A stretch of DNA of 64,000 nucleotides from Hydrotalea sp. (GCA_027364735.1 DAHXOT010000007.1:1-64000); one strand, 5' to 3'; positions 1-9,911 are shown, numbered from the stretch's first letter. Notes: generated by a model not told the origin, from the letters alone. Numbers and translations are program-made.

Positions 1-1
1 T

Positions 2-127
2 GAAAGAACTTTTGCATGGTTATTAAATTTTAGACGGCTTGTTATCAATTATGAAAGAACAGAAGAATCTGCCATTAGCTTCATTTATTTAGCCATGATG
101 TGCTTAATGGTGAAAAATATTAATTAA
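2..127 (+). mobile_element. IS5-family transposase, C-terminal end only (cut by window edge)
   Basis: An open frame runs in from the left edge and stops at 125-127. Its 41 residues begin ERTFAW and continue through an FRRLVINYERT stretch. This is the C-terminal end of IS5/IS427-type DDE transposases, where the Glu of ERTFAW is the third catalytic acid. The rest of the element lies outside the window. The stop is only 13 bp from the stop codon of the convergent asparaginase gene, so the right inverted repeat must be very short, overlap that gene's end, or be absent. Family assignment rests on this short motif. Confidence 0.75.
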
Positions 128-140
128 CTCAAACAGCTTC

Positions 141-1163
141 TTATTCTTTATAAATTTCTATTTGCATTTCGCCATTACTTTTTATGTATCCTCTATACAT
201 TCCTTCTGTACAAAATGGCATGGCTATATTTCCTTTTTTATCAATTCCAATTAATCCGCCATCGCCGCCCAATGCGGGTAATTTTTTCATAATCATTTCA
301 TTTGCGGCATCTTGCAAACTCATTCCGGCTAATTCCATTCTATCACTAATACTTTTTGCCATCACCAATCGTATAAAATATTCTCCCCAACCGGTACCAC
401 TAATAGCACAAGTTGCATTATTGGCGTAAGTGCCTGCACCTATAATAGGCGAATCTCCTACTCTGCCATACTTTTTGTTAGTCATACCTCCTGTACTTGT
501 GCCGGCTGCTAAATTTCCATAACTATCTAACGCTACAGCACCAACCGTTCCATATTTGTAATCATGATTATCGGGTTGTTTTAATAATGAAGGTTGATAA
601 AGTAACTTATTTTGTTTTAAAGAATCTTCGTGTTTAGCTTTTAGCAAATCTTCCCATCTTTCTTTAGTAAAAAAATAAGTTGGATCAACAATAGTACAGC
701 CTTGAAGTGCTGCAAATTTTTCTGCCCCTTTTCCCACCATCAACACATGCTCACTTCTATCCATAATTGCACGAGCAGCAGTAATAGGGTTTTTAATAGT
801 AGTAACACTTGCAACAGCTCCGGCTTTTAAAGTATTTCCATCCATAATTGCTGCATCCATTTCATTCTTCCCTTCATTAGTAAACACAGCACCTTTACCC
901 GCATTAAAATGAGGGTCATCTTCTAATACCATAATAGCAGCTTCTACGGCATCTATTGCTTTACCACCATTTTCTAATATCTTATATCCTGCTTTTAAAG
1001 ACTTCTCTAATGCAGCTCTATACGCTGCTTCTTTTTCGGCACTCATGTTCGATTTTAAGATGGTGCCTGCCCCACCATGAATTACCAATGTAAATTGTCG
1101 TTGTTGTGCTTTACTAAAAAAAACAGTACAAACAGTTATAATTAGTACAAAATATAATTTCAT
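141..1163 (-). CDS. Isoaspartyl peptidase / L-asparaginase, Ntn-hydrolase, exported
   Basis: The product hydrolyses isoaspartyl dipeptides or asparagine and matures by self-cleavage before a threonine. The start at 1163 gives 340 residues beginning with a signal peptide (MKLYFVLIITV...SKA, cleavage near residue 19). The longer frame to 1301 would place 46 unrelated residues in front of that signal. The N-terminal motif VIHGGAGT, the NAGKGAVFT motif and the self-cleavage segment YGTVGAVALD are all visible; the nucleophile is about Thr206. The downstream GTSTGG and RVGDSPIIGAGTYA motifs form the substrate pocket. The signal peptide points to periplasmic action. It diverges from the tamB-like gene, and its 3' end abuts an IS5 transposase remnant. 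Family is certain, but asparaginase and isoaspartyl peptidase cannot be told apart here. Confidence 0.93.
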   Translation of the reverse strand: MKLYFVLIITVCTVFFSKAQQRQFTLVIHGGAGTILKSNMSAEKEAAYRAALEKSLKAGYKILENGGKAIDAVEAAIMVLEDDPHFNAGKGAVFTNEGKNEMDAAIMDGNTLKAGAVASVTTIKNPITAARAIMDRSEHVLMVGKGAEKFAALQGCTIVDPTYFFTKERWEDLLKAKHEDSLKQNKLLYQPSLLKQPDNHDYKYGTVGAVALDSYGNLAAGTSTGGMTNKKYGRVGDSPIIGAGTYANNATCAISGTGWGEYFIRLVMAKSISDRMELAGMSLQDAANEMIMKKLPALGGDGGLIGIDKKGNIAMPFCTEGMYRGYIKSNGEMQIEIYKE

Positions 1164-1278
1164 ATAATAGTTTGGTATTGAATTTGAACAATAAGAAAGT
1201 ACCTTTATTTTTATTGCACTAAAATAGGATGTTCTGAAGAATTTTTTTAAAATATTAAGATATGTTTCGTTAACAATT

Positions 1279-4200
1279 GTGCTTATAATAGTTATAAGCA
1301 TTATTGCAGTTCAAACTTCGCCCGTACAAAATTGGTTAGTGGGCATTGCAACCAAAAATATTTCAGAAAAATTAGGCACTGAAGTAAAAATAAAAAATGT
1401 TAGTTTTTCATTATTTAATAGAATGAACATTGAAGGTTTACTATTAAGAGATAAAGCGAAAGATACCATTGTTTATGCAGGTGCCATTAAACTAAGAATT
1501 ACCGATTGGTTTTTTATAAAAGATAAATCGGAAATAAAATACCTTGGATTAGAAGATGCCCTTATACAACTGCAACGAAAAGATTCTATCTGGAATTATC
1601 AATTTATTGCCGATCATTTATCATCGCCTCCATCTAAAGACAAAAAATCGAAACCCATTCAAATTGATATTAAAAAAATTGATTTCAAGAATGTACACTT
1701 TATTAGTAAAGATTTGTGGCGTGGCGAAACTATACAAGTAAAAGTGGGAAGTTTAGTTGTAAATGCAGATAGTATTAACTTAAATAAAAAAACATTTCGC
1801 ATCAACTCGATAGATATTGATAACCCTTTATTTGCCTTATCGGATTATAAAGGATTAATCCCCGATTCATTACTTACAAAAATCAACCCTATCACTACTT
1901 TAGATACAGGATTGAGAATGAATACAAATAACCTGAATGTTAAAGTTGGTAAAATGGCCATCACAAACGGCACGTTAAGCATAGAATCTAATCAAAATAA
2001 ACCACTTCCCTATTTTGATGGAAGCCATATTTATATTACAAAAATTAATGGAAAATTTAATAATACCAATTTAGTAAAAGATACTTTGCAAAGTGATGTA
2101 TTGCTAAATGCCAAAGAAAGATGCGGATTAATATTAAAAAAATTACAAGCACATTATAAAGTTACTCCGTCAATTATGGAGTTTGCAAAACTGGAATTAG
2201 AAACCAATAAAAGCAAACTCAATAATTATTATGCAATGAAGTTTCAGCATTTTAATCACGATTTTGGCGATTACATAAATGAAGTAATCATGGATGCTAA
2301 CTTAAAAGATGCCAAAGTTAGCAGTGATGATATTGCATTTTTTGCACCCGAATTAAAACTTTGGAAAACTGTTGCAGTAATAAGTGGAAATTTTTTAGGT
2401 ACAGTTGCCAATTTTAATGTAAAAAATTTATTTGCAAAAAATAACAGCTCTACCTATATCACCGGCAACTTTAGTATGAAAGGATTGCCCAATATTCATT
2501 CAACCATAATTAACTTTAAAAATGGCATTATAAAAACAAATTATAACGATGCCGGTATTTATGCGCCAATTATTAAACAAGTAAAACTACCTAACCTTGC
2601 TGCTTTAGGCAATGTATTATTTAGAGGAAATTATACAGGAACCATTTACGATTTTAAAACCAATGGAAATGTTAGCTCAGATTTAGGGTCAGTAGCAGCC
2701 GATGTTGCCATGAAACTTTCTGCAACAAAAGATGATACCTATTCGGGATCGGTTACAACTACTCAATTTAATATTGGAAAATTTTTAGAAACTGATAAAC
2801 TGGGCACTGTTGATTTTAAAGGAAAAATATCTGGAACTAATTTTTCTATTGCCAAACTAAAAACAAGCATTGAAGGTAATATTAGTAAACTTGCTTTTAA
2901 TGATTATACGTATTCAAACATTACTACAAATGGCATTTTTCAAAAAAAATATTTTAGTGGTGAAGTAAATATTGACGATCCTAATCTCGAACTTAAAAGT
3001 CAGGTTGAGATAGATCTTACCAAAGAAATTCCGATATATAATATTTTGGGCGATTTAGTAAAATCGAATTTTAAACCGTTAAACTTTTATAAAGAAAATG
3101 TGTACTTAACCGGATTATTAGATATTGATTTTAGTGCCAGCAACATTGATAATTTTTCGGGTTCGGCAAAATTACTGAATGCCAATATCGGCAACGATTT
3201 TAATACGCTTAGTTTCGATTCTTTAAACTTATCTTCCGGATTGAATCAGAATAAAAAATTTCTTCATTTAGGCAGCAACGATTTTAGTGCTTTTATTATA
3301 GGCGATTTTCGCATTCTCGATTTGCAAACTAACTTTCAATCTTTTTTACACAGATATTTTCCTTCCTATATAAATGCTCCAAAAGATAATCCAACTAAAC
3401 AAGATTTTGTTTTTAACATTAACAGCAATTATATAGAACCTTATTTAAAGCTATTTAATACCAAATTAAGTGGCTTTAATAATGCAAATATTTTTGGTGG
3501 AATAGATACAAAGAAAGATATTTTTAATTTAAACCTAAGCTTGCCTTATGGACAATTTGAAAAATATTCTTTAACCGATGCCAATATATTTGGATTAGGC
3601 AATTTTGATTCTTTACAGTTTGTTGGAAGTATTGCATCGGTTCAAGTAAGTGATAGCTTAAACTTTCCCAATACGCATATTAATATCACTTCTTCCAACG
3701 ATCATTCAACCATTTCGTTAAAAACCAGTGCCAGCAACACTTTAAACGAAGCCGATTTAAATGCAGAAGTATATACACTACAAAAAGGTATTCGAATACA
3801 TTTTAATCCATCCTCTTTTATTTTAAACGAGAAAAGATGGTATTTAGAAAACCAAGGAGAAATTTCAATAACACAAGATTATGTATCGGCACAAAATGTA
3901 AAATTTTACCAAGGCTTTCAGGAAATAGTTGTTGAAACAGAAAATGAAGATGGAGATTATAAAAATAATTTAATTGTAAAACTGAAAAATATTGTATTAG
4001 GCGATATTACTTCATTATTTTTTAAAGACCCGAAAATGGAGGGCTTATTAACCGGAGAAATTCACTTACACGATTTTTATGGAAAATTTAATATTGAAGC
4101 AAACTTAAACGCAGAACAGTTTAGATTAAACAATGATTCAATTGGAATAATTAATATTAAAAGTAATTTTATAAAAGCATCTAAGCTAATTAATTTCAAT

Positions 4201-6054
4201 GTTAGCTCTCCCAATAATCAATACAACCTTACCGCCGATGGATCATATAATTTTACAGATACTGCTGCATCGCCCTTAGATATTGCTGTTCATTTAAAAA
4301 ATTCAAAAATAAATTTCATTCAACAATTTCTTTCAGGCATATTTAGTAACGTATCCGGATTGGCTGCCGGAGAACTAAGCATAAAAGGAAAACCACAATC
4401 GCCTAATTTATTAGGAAAGATATATTTATATAAAGCAGGTTTAAAAGTTGATTATACACAAGTTTATTATTCAATTGACTCGGCCAATATAGCATTCGAT
4501 GAAGATGGAATTAATTTTGGCGAAATAAATGTATACGATACACTACATAACAAAGCAGTTTTAAAAGGAAAACTATTAGAAAAAGGTTTTAAAAATATTA
4601 CTTTCGATTTTGACCTTACCACCAATAATTTATTATTAATAGATACTAAACAAACCGATAATCAACAATTTTATGGTAGAGCAATAGGCAAGGCAACACT
4701 CAGCTTTAAAGGTCCTTTAAATAATTGCAAAATGCTTATTACCGCAGAATCTACCGACTCTTCACATATTTATATTCCCAGCTCTGTAAGCCGCGATAAT
4801 GGTCAGGCCGATTTTATTGTATTTAAACAATATGGCTCGGAAATACAAAAAGAAACTGCTGATAATGAAGCCAATTTTAATGTATCGGTTGATTTAGATA
4901 TTACTGCAAATAATAAAACAACGATAGACGTTATTCTTGACCCATTAAGTGGCGATGTAATAAAAGCTGTTGGCAATGGTCATTTAAAAATAAAAGCAGG
5001 AAGCACAGAACCATTAAACATTATAGGCCGATATGATATTGAACAAGGAAGTTATGATTTTAGCTTTCAATCTTTTATTAGAAAACCTTTTATATTAAAA
5101 TCTGATGCGAATAATTATATAGAATGGACAGGTGATCCATTGAATGCCAATATTCATATTGATGCCTTATATACCGCAGATAATGTAAGCTTAAGCGATT
5201 TGGTAGGAACAAGGTTTAACGGCTCTTCCGGATCGAGTGGCAGTAGTAATAATGCAGTGAATTTATATCGAGGTCCGGTTTATGTAATTGCATCACTTAC
5301 CGATAAACTCAGTAAACCAACTATTAATTTTAAATTAGATTTTCCGCAGGGAAGTCCTTTAAAATCTAACCCGGATTTTGTTGATTTCATTAGTAACATT
5401 GAGAGAGATAATAATGAAATTTTAAAACAAGTAAGTTACCTATTGGTGTTTGGCATGTTTGCTCCTTCAAGTAATAACGGTGTTGCAGGAAATTTTAATT
5501 TTAGTTCTTTTGGTGCATCAACTATTTCTCAATTAATATCTAAAGAAATAAATAAAACATTATCGAATGTTTTAAACAAAGTATTTCATGATAAAAGATT
5601 ACATGTAGATATTGGCACATCGGTATACAACAGCACTAACTTATTACAAAACATAAATGGCGGTAGTGGTTATGTAACCACAAATGGATTTGATAGAAGT
5701 CGTTTTAATTTAAAATTAGGCTATAGCCTATTTAATGATAAAGTTGTAATTACGGTAGGTGGCGATTTAGATATGAATATTGGAGCTACTGCCAACTTGC
5801 CTACACAATGGTTGCCCGATTTTAATGCCGAATGGTTTTTTACAAGTGATAGAAAATTAAGAATTATATTTTTCAGCAAAAACAGCCTCGATTATGGAGC
5901 TTCAACATCAGGCAATGCATTCGGAAAACTTAGTAGGCAAGGCGTAGGTTTATCGTATAAAAAAGATTTTGAAAAATTATTTGCTACCAAACAAGAAGAT
6001 ATTGAATTTAAATCGGCAGCAAGTGCCAATACTAAAAAAGAAGGAACAAATTAA
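1279..6054 (+). CDS. tamB: TamB-like translocation and assembly module protein (DUF490 C-terminus)
   Basis: This is a very large (about 1590 residues) inner-membrane-anchored, periplasm-spanning protein of the TamB/AsmA-like family, implicated in moving lipids or outer-membrane proteins across the envelope. It shows an N-terminal membrane helix followed by the typical QTSPVQNWLV segment. Long repetitive beta-strand sequence with many N, D and K residues follows. A C-terminal DUF490 region (about 1150-1591) contains GRYDIEQGSYDFSF and the FGMF segment. The start is doubtful. The frame is open back to 1228 but has only GTG 1279 as a usual start, and this cuts into the membrane helix. An ATG at 1229 lies one base out of frame; restoring one T after it gives MFLKNFFKILRYV joined to the present sequence. 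The true gene therefore probably starts at 1229 and carries a 1-nt indel, real or from sequencing. The stop overlaps the convergent glycosyltransferase stop by 4 nt. Confidence 0.88.
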   Translation: MLIIVISIIAVQTSPVQNWLVGIATKNISEKLGTEVKIKNVSFSLFNRMNIEGLLLRDKAKDTIVYAGAIKLRITDWFFIKDKSEIKYLGLEDALIQLQRKDSIWNYQFIADHLSSPPSKDKKSKPIQIDIKKIDFKNVHFISKDLWRGETIQVKVGSLVVNADSINLNKKTFRINSIDIDNPLFALSDYKGLIPDSLLTKINPITTLDTGLRMNTNNLNVKVGKMAITNGTLSIESNQNKPLPYFDGSHIYITKINGKFNNTNLVKDTLQSDVLLNAKERCGLILKKLQAHYKVTPSIMEFAKLELETNKSKLNNYYAMKFQHFNHDFGDYINEVIMDANLKDAKVSSDDIAFFAPELKLWKTVAVISGNFLGTVANFNVKNLFAKNNSSTYITGNFSMKGLPNIHSTIINFKNGIIKTNYNDAGIYAPIIKQVKLPNLAALGNVLFRGNYTGTIYDFKTNGNVSSDLGSVAADVAMKLSATKDDTYSGSVTTTQFNIGKFLETDKLGTVDFKGKISGTNFSIAKLKTSIEGNISKLAFNDYTYSNITTNGIFQKKYFSGEVNIDDPNLELKSQVEIDLTKEIPIYNILGDLVKSNFKPLNFYKENVYLTGLLDIDFSASNIDNFSGSAKLLNANIGNDFNTLSFDSLNLSSGLNQNKKFLHLGSNDFSAFIIGDFRILDLQTNFQSFLHRYFPSYINAPKDNPTKQDFVFNINSNYIEPYLKLFNTKLSGFNNANIFGGIDTKKDIFNLNLSLPYGQFEKYSLTDANIFGLGNFDSLQFVGSIASVQVSDSLNFPNTHINITSSNDHSTISLKTSASNTLNEADLNAEVYTLQKGIRIHFNPSSFILNEKRWYLENQGEISITQDYVSAQNVKFYQGFQEIVVETENEDGDYKNNLIVKLKNIVLGDITSLFFKDPKMEGLLTGEIHLHDFYGKFNIEANLNAEQFRLNNDSIGIINIKSNFIKASKLINFNVSSPNNQYNLTADGSYNFTDTAASPLDIAVHLKNSKINFIQQFLSGIFSNVSGLAAGELSIKGKPQSPNLLGKIYLYKAGLKVDYTQVYYSIDSANIAFDEDGINFGEINVYDTLHNKAVLKGKLLEKGFKNITFDFDLTTNNLLLIDTKQTDNQQFYGRAIGKATLSFKGPLNNCKMLITAESTDSSHIYIPSSVSRDNGQADFIVFKQYGSEIQKETADNEANFNVSVDLDITANNKTTIDVILDPLSGDVIKAVGNGHLKIKAGSTEPLNIIGRYDIEQGSYDFSFQSFIRKPFILKSDANNYIEWTGDPLNANIHIDALYTADNVSLSDLVGTRFNGSSGSSGSSNNAVNLYRGPVYVIASLTDKLSKPTINFKLDFPQGSPLKSNPDFVDFISNIERDNNEILKQVSYLLVFGMFAPSSNNGVAGNFNFSSFGASTISQLISKEINKTLSNVLNKVFHDKRLHVDIGTSVYNSTNLLQNINGGSGYVTTNGFDRSRFNLKLGYSLFNDKVVITVGGDLDMNIGATANLPTQWLPDFNAEWFFTSDRKLRIIFFSKNSLDYGASTSGNAFGKLSRQGVGLSYKKDFEKLFATKQEDIEFKSAASANTKKEGTN

Positions 6055-7595
6055 GGCAATATGCTATTGGGCACTTGTTTACAATTTTTTAATCGATATA
6101 CATAAAAAAATCGAACAACTTTTCCGCCACGAATCTGGTTATATATAATTGGATTTTCAATTGTAGAAAAATATTGGCCATATACCTCATTTACATTAGT
6201 AGGAACATTAGAAGGAACAATGCAATAAGCATCATCACCTTCATGTAGCTGATAGCGGTTCTTATTTAACCATGCAAACTTGTGTACATCTTCTAATTTA
6301 CCTATTGCAATTAGTTGCAAGTTGGCTTTTCGAGCAACATAAAATTCAATATGCCCCGCAGGAAACCACTTATTTGCTACTATTACTGCCGTAGATGGCA
6401 TTTTTCCCGATTGAATATCGGCTTTTACTAAATTGCTAAACTCATTTCCAAAAGTTTTCCATCCACTTAAATCTAAGGTAGGGCAATATTCTCCATAGTT
6501 TTCTTCCTTTTGGCTTCCTAAATTAAAGGGCGCAAATTTTATAATAATTACAGCTACAAGTAAAACAAAGCCTACTAAAAAACCGGCATATTTAATGTAG
6601 GCCGGATATATTTTCTTATCCGATTCTATTTCTAAATATTTTGCAGCAATAAAAAATAAAGGAATAAAAGCTGGTCCACTCCAATGCGGCAACGTTTCAT
6701 TAAATAACGATACTCCCCAAAATAAAAATATCATTGGCAAACTCATACATAATAACCAAGTAGTTGTTGCCGAAGAAAACATGTTTCCTCTTCGAAAAAG
6801 ATATACCACAGAAACAAGTAACAAAATAAAAATAATAGGGTTTTGATAGGCAAATTCTCCCACCAATTCATGTATAAAAGAGTTTAATAAAATATGATGA
6901 TGTGTTACTCGTTCCGAATGAAATTTATACGTAATAAAATTGTTCTGCACATTCCAGTAAACTATGGGTAATAATATTAATAAAGTAATTAAACCAGCCG
7001 CATATAAACGCCAATTCATTAACCATTTTACTCTTTTAATTATTATAAATAATCCAAAGCCTACCCATAAATATAATCCGTGAATTTTACTAAGTGCAGC
7101 CAACCCAATGGCAATACCTAATAATAACCAATTAGCAGTTTTAGTAGTTTCATCTTTACATATTAACCTACACATTATATATAAAGATGCTGTCCAGAAA
7201 GGCATTTGCGGCGAATCGGGTAAAATAAAAAGTCCGGCAATAAAACCGGTATATATACTTACATTATAAATGATTGCTGCAAACCACCCATTTTTTTCGG
7301 AGCTAATTATTTTACCAATATTAAAAATAAAAAAAGTTGAAATTGTACAGCCAATAACAGAACCCAATCGAAGAGACATTTCATTAAGCCATTTTAAATT
7401 AAGGGAAGTAATTTGCATGAATATGCCAAGCATGGGTGGATGATCGAAATGATTCCAATCGGGTTGTAATGCATAGGTATAATAATACACTTCATCATTT
7501 CCTAATTCAAAAATTCCGGAGATAATAATTTTAAGTATAGCAGTAATTAGTAGAAAGTAAATTAACCTCTTTTTGTACTGCATAGTCATAATCAT
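6051..7595 (-). CDS. GT39/ArnT-type membrane glycosyltransferase
   Basis: Polytopic membrane protein of 514 residues resembling dolichyl- or undecaprenyl-phosphate-sugar mannosyltransferases (PMT/ArnT, GT-C fold), which move a sugar from a lipid carrier to a protein or lipid on the periplasmic face. Residues 33-57 hold the signature acidic pair in LGNDEVYYY (Asp34, Glu35) followed by PDWNHFDHPPMLG, the conserved first-loop motif of this superfamily. About ten hydrophobic segments follow, then a soluble C-terminal domain from about residue 365. ATG codons at residues 1, 3 and 5 are all possible starts. It is convergent with the TamB-like gene. The acceptor cannot be deduced. Confidence 0.85.
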   Translation of the reverse strand: MIMTMQYKKRLIYFLLITAILKIIISGIFELGNDEVYYYTYALQPDWNHFDHPPMLGIFMQITSLNLKWLNEMSLRLGSVIGCTISTFFIFNIGKIISSEKNGWFAAIIYNVSIYTGFIAGLFILPDSPQMPFWTASLYIMCRLICKDETTKTANWLLLGIAIGLAALSKIHGLYLWVGFGLFIIIKRVKWLMNWRLYAAGLITLLILLPIVYWNVQNNFITYKFHSERVTHHHILLNSFIHELVGEFAYQNPIIFILLLVSVVYLFRRGNMFSSATTTWLLCMSLPMIFLFWGVSLFNETLPHWSGPAFIPLFFIAAKYLEIESDKKIYPAYIKYAGFLVGFVLLVAVIIIKFAPFNLGSQKEENYGEYCPTLDLSGWKTFGNEFSNLVKADIQSGKMPSTAVIVANKWFPAGHIEFYVARKANLQLIAIGKLEDVHKFAWLNKNRYQLHEGDDAYCIVPSNVPTNVNEVYGQYFSTIENPIIYNQIRGGKVVRFFYVYRLKNCKQVPNSILP

Positions 7596-7630
7596 TGCTT
7601 AATCTAAACAAACGAAATTTCATGTATGGA

Positions 7631-8053
7631 TTACTTCTTATCAATAATCCAATTAATAGCTAATTCATAACCTTTTAATCCTAATCCGGCTATAGTTCCT
7701 GCAGCTTTTGCAGAAATATGAGATAAATGCCTAAATTCTTCTCTTGCATAAATATTAGAAATATGTACTTCTATAACCGGTGTAGTAATAGCGGCAACAG
7801 TATCTCCAATAGCAACCGAAGTATGGGTATAGCCTCCAGGGTTTAAAATAATACCATCGTAATCAAAACCAACTTGCTGCAATTCATTAATTATTTCTCC
7901 TTCCACATTACTTTGAAAATAGGTTAATGTTGCTGCAGGATAGGCATTTTGAAGATAATCGAAATAATCTTCAAACGACTGATTACCGTATATTGTAGGC
8001 TCTCTTTTTCCTAAAAGGTTCAAATTTGGACCATTAATGATGGCGATTTTCAT
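7631..8053 (-). CDS. aroQ: 3-dehydroquinate dehydratase, type II
   Basis: Third step of the shikimate pathway: trans-dehydration of 3-dehydroquinate to 3-dehydroshikimate; the family forms dodecamers in the cytoplasm. Starting at 8053 gives 140 residues, the usual size, and begins MKIAIINGPNLNLLGKREP directly on the family motif; the frame extends 6 codons further upstream without conserved sequence. Visible catalytic features are Arg17 and Tyr22 (TIYG), the LNPGGYTHTSVA loop, EVHISN with the catalytic His, and the REEFRHLS segment. It lies between the glycosyltransferase and carA on the same strand, with 121 nt separating it from carA. Confidence 0.97.
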   Translation of the reverse strand: MKIAIINGPNLNLLGKREPTIYGNQSFEDYFDYLQNAYPAATLTYFQSNVEGEIINELQQVGFDYDGIILNPGGYTHTSVAIGDTVAAITTPVIEVHISNIYAREEFRHLSHISAKAAGTIAGLGLKGYELAINWIIDKK

Positions 8054-8174
8054 AACACTAAAGTACAGCAATTAATGATGCTTATACTGTTTGATGAAAA
8101 ATACATACTACTTTTTTTTACCATACTGCTAATACCCGAAAATATATTTATTGACTGTGCAAAGATCAATTGCT

Positions 8175-9275
8175 TTAATTTTTATGCATCAACGCTACAA
8201 AATTATCGAACAAATATCTACTATCATGCGGACCAGGTGTGGCTTCGGGATGATATTGTACGCTAAATGCCGGTTTATTTTTTAGCCGAATACCTTCAAT
8301 ACTTTCATCATTTAAATTAACATGCGTTACTTCAACATTAGGATGATTGCGAACTGCTTCCGGATCTACTCCAAAACCATGATTTTGTGTAGTGATTTCA
8401 CTTTTCCCACTGATAATATTTTTTACCGGATGATTTAATCCTCTATGTCCATGATGCATTTTAAATGTTGGAATATCATTAGCTAAGGCAAGTAATTGAT
8501 GGCCTAAACAAATACCAAATAATGGTTTGTTTTCGTCTAATATTCCTTTTATTGTTTCAATAGCATAAGGCAATGCTGCCGGATCTCCAGGACCATTAGA
8601 TATGAAATATCCATCAGGATTAAACTCTTTTAGTCTACTTAACGGAGTATTGGCAGGATGTACTTTTACATAAATACCTCGCTCTACCAAACAATTTAAA
8701 ATATTTTTTTTAACCCCAAAATCTAAAACAGCAACTTTTAATTTGGCACTTTCATCTCCAAGTAAATATTCTTCTTTCGTGCTTACTTCACTGGCCAAAT
8801 CTAACCCATCCATATTCGGACATTTGGCTAATTCTTGTTGTAATTTTTCAACTTCTACAATTTCCGATGAAATAATACAATTCATGGCTCCTTTTGTACG
8901 AATATGAGCTACCAAAGCTCTTGTATCAATACCTTCAATAGCTACAATATTATTCTCAATTAAATACTCTTGCAAAGAGCCTTTGGCCAATATTCTACTA
9001 TATTGTTCTTCCAAATTTCTTCCAATTAATCCCCGAATTTTTATTGTTTCACTTTCAACATCAGATTCTTTTATACCATAATTTCCAATGTGCACATTAT
9101 TCATAATAATAATCTGACCGGTATAGCTTGGATCGGTGAATACTTCTTGATACCCCGTCATTCCTGTATTAAAACAGATTTCTCCGGTTGTTGTACCAAT
9201 TTTCCCAAATGCTTGTCCGTAAAAAATATTTCCATCTTCTAATAATAAAATGGCAGGTTGAATTGTGTGAGACAT
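8175..9275 (-). CDS. carA: Carbamoyl-phosphate synthase small (glutaminase) subunit
   Basis: Supplies ammonia from glutamine to CarB for carbamoyl phosphate, used in pyrimidine and arginine synthesis. The protein has 366 residues, standard length. The CarA-specific N-terminal domain occupies about 1-140 (FNTGMTGYQEVFTDPSY). A class I glutamine amidotransferase domain follows from about 178, with nucleophile Cys256 in GICLGHQ and the His342/Glu344 pair in YHPEA. No carB is in the window. It follows rplQ but is separated from it by a strong terminator and has its own -7 promoter box at 9297-9304, so it is probably transcribed independently. Confidence 0.98.
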   Translation of the reverse strand: MSHTIQPAILLLEDGNIFYGQAFGKIGTTTGEICFNTGMTGYQEVFTDPSYTGQIIIMNNVHIGNYGIKESDVESETIKIRGLIGRNLEEQYSRILAKGSLQEYLIENNIVAIEGIDTRALVAHIRTKGAMNCIISSEIVEVEKLQQELAKCPNMDGLDLASEVSTKEEYLLGDESAKLKVAVLDFGVKKNILNCLVERGIYVKVHPANTPLSRLKEFNPDGYFISNGPGDPAALPYAIETIKGILDENKPLFGICLGHQLLALANDIPTFKMHHGHRGLNHPVKNIISGKSEITTQNHGFGVDPEAVRNHPNVEVTHVNLNDESIEGIRLKNKPAFSVQYHPEATPGPHDSRYLFDNFVALMHKN

Positions 9276-9296
9276 TTATTGTTTTATTTTTCTGTA

Positions 9297-9304
9297 CAAA
9301 AATA
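9297..9304 (-). promoter_or_regulatory. Probable carA promoter -7 box (TATTTTTG)
   Basis: On the minus strand the octamer reads TATTTTTG, matching the Bacteroidota -7 consensus TAnnTTTG. It lies about 22 nt upstream of the carA ATG, giving a short leader. It falls within the T-rich tail of the rplQ terminator. I did not find a clear -33 TTG. Confidence 0.5.
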
Positions 9305-9306
9305 GA

Positions 9307-9334
9307 AAAGGCAGAACCAATAAGTTCTGCCTTT
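9307..9334 (-). terminator. Rho-independent terminator after rplQ
   Basis: A perfect 11-bp stem (AAAGGCAGAAC paired with GTTCTGCCTTT) around a 6-nt loop. On the minus strand it is followed by a T-rich tract. It starts 27 nt past the rplQ stop and closes the ribosomal-protein operon. Confidence 0.9.
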
Positions 9335-9361
9335 ATATAATAAACTTTTCAACATTTAAAT

Positions 9362-9895
9362 TTATTCGGCCGGTTTATCTTCTGTTAACGATGCATTTTC
9401 TTCAGCCTTAACTTCTACAGCTTCTGTTGAAATTTCGGTTTCAGTTGCTTTTTTGGCTGTTCTACCACGACGAGTTTTCTTGGCAGGTTCAGCAGTTTTA
9501 GTAACAGATTTACCATAAATTTCATTAAAGTCTACCAATTCTATCATTGCTTGTTCAGCATTATCTCCTACGCGAATTCCTAATTTAATAATTCGAGTAT
9601 ATCCTCCCGGGCGAGCAGAAATTTTAGGACCAACAACTGTAAATAATTCTTTAACAGCCGCTTTATCTTGTAAATAACTAAACACTATTCTGTGCTGATG
9701 GCTAATTTGTTCTTTCGAATCGCCTTTTTTGGTTTTTGTTATTAAAGGTTCAATATATGTACGCAATGCTTTGGCTTTGGCCAAAGTTGTTACTATACGT
9801 TTATGAACAATTAATTGGCTTGCTAAATTGCTTAACAAGGCTTCTCTGTGTGCCTTTTTACGGCCAAGATTATTGATTTTATCTCCGTGACGCAT
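9362..9895 (-). CDS. rplQ: 50S ribosomal protein L17
   Basis: Large-subunit protein bL17 at the polypeptide-exit side of the ribosome. It begins [21 protein letters not shown], the family signature, and carries the [11 protein letters not shown] motif near residues 96-106. The usual core is about 120 residues. This protein is 177, with a low-complexity tail from about 135 rich in Lys/Arg, then Ala and Glu. Such tails are common in Bacteroidota L17. Last gene of the alpha operon, after rpoA with a 135-nt spacer. Confidence 0.97.
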   Translation of the reverse strand: MRHGDKINNLGRKKAHREALLSNLASQLIVHKRIVTTLAKAKALRTYIEPLITKTKKGDSKEQISHQHRIVFSYLQDKAAVKELFTVVGPKISARPGGYTRIIKLGIRVGDNAEQAMIELVDFNEIYGKSVTKTAEPAKKTRRGRTAKKATETEISTEAVEVKAEENASLTEDKPAE

Positions 9896-9911
9896 GACTA
9901 TTTGTTTTAAA

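Noticed and set aside
6051-6054. 4-nt overlap of convergent tamB and glycosyltransferase stops as a regulatory feature
   Set aside because: Convergent overlapping stops are common in compact genomes; no hairpin or other sign of a special role.
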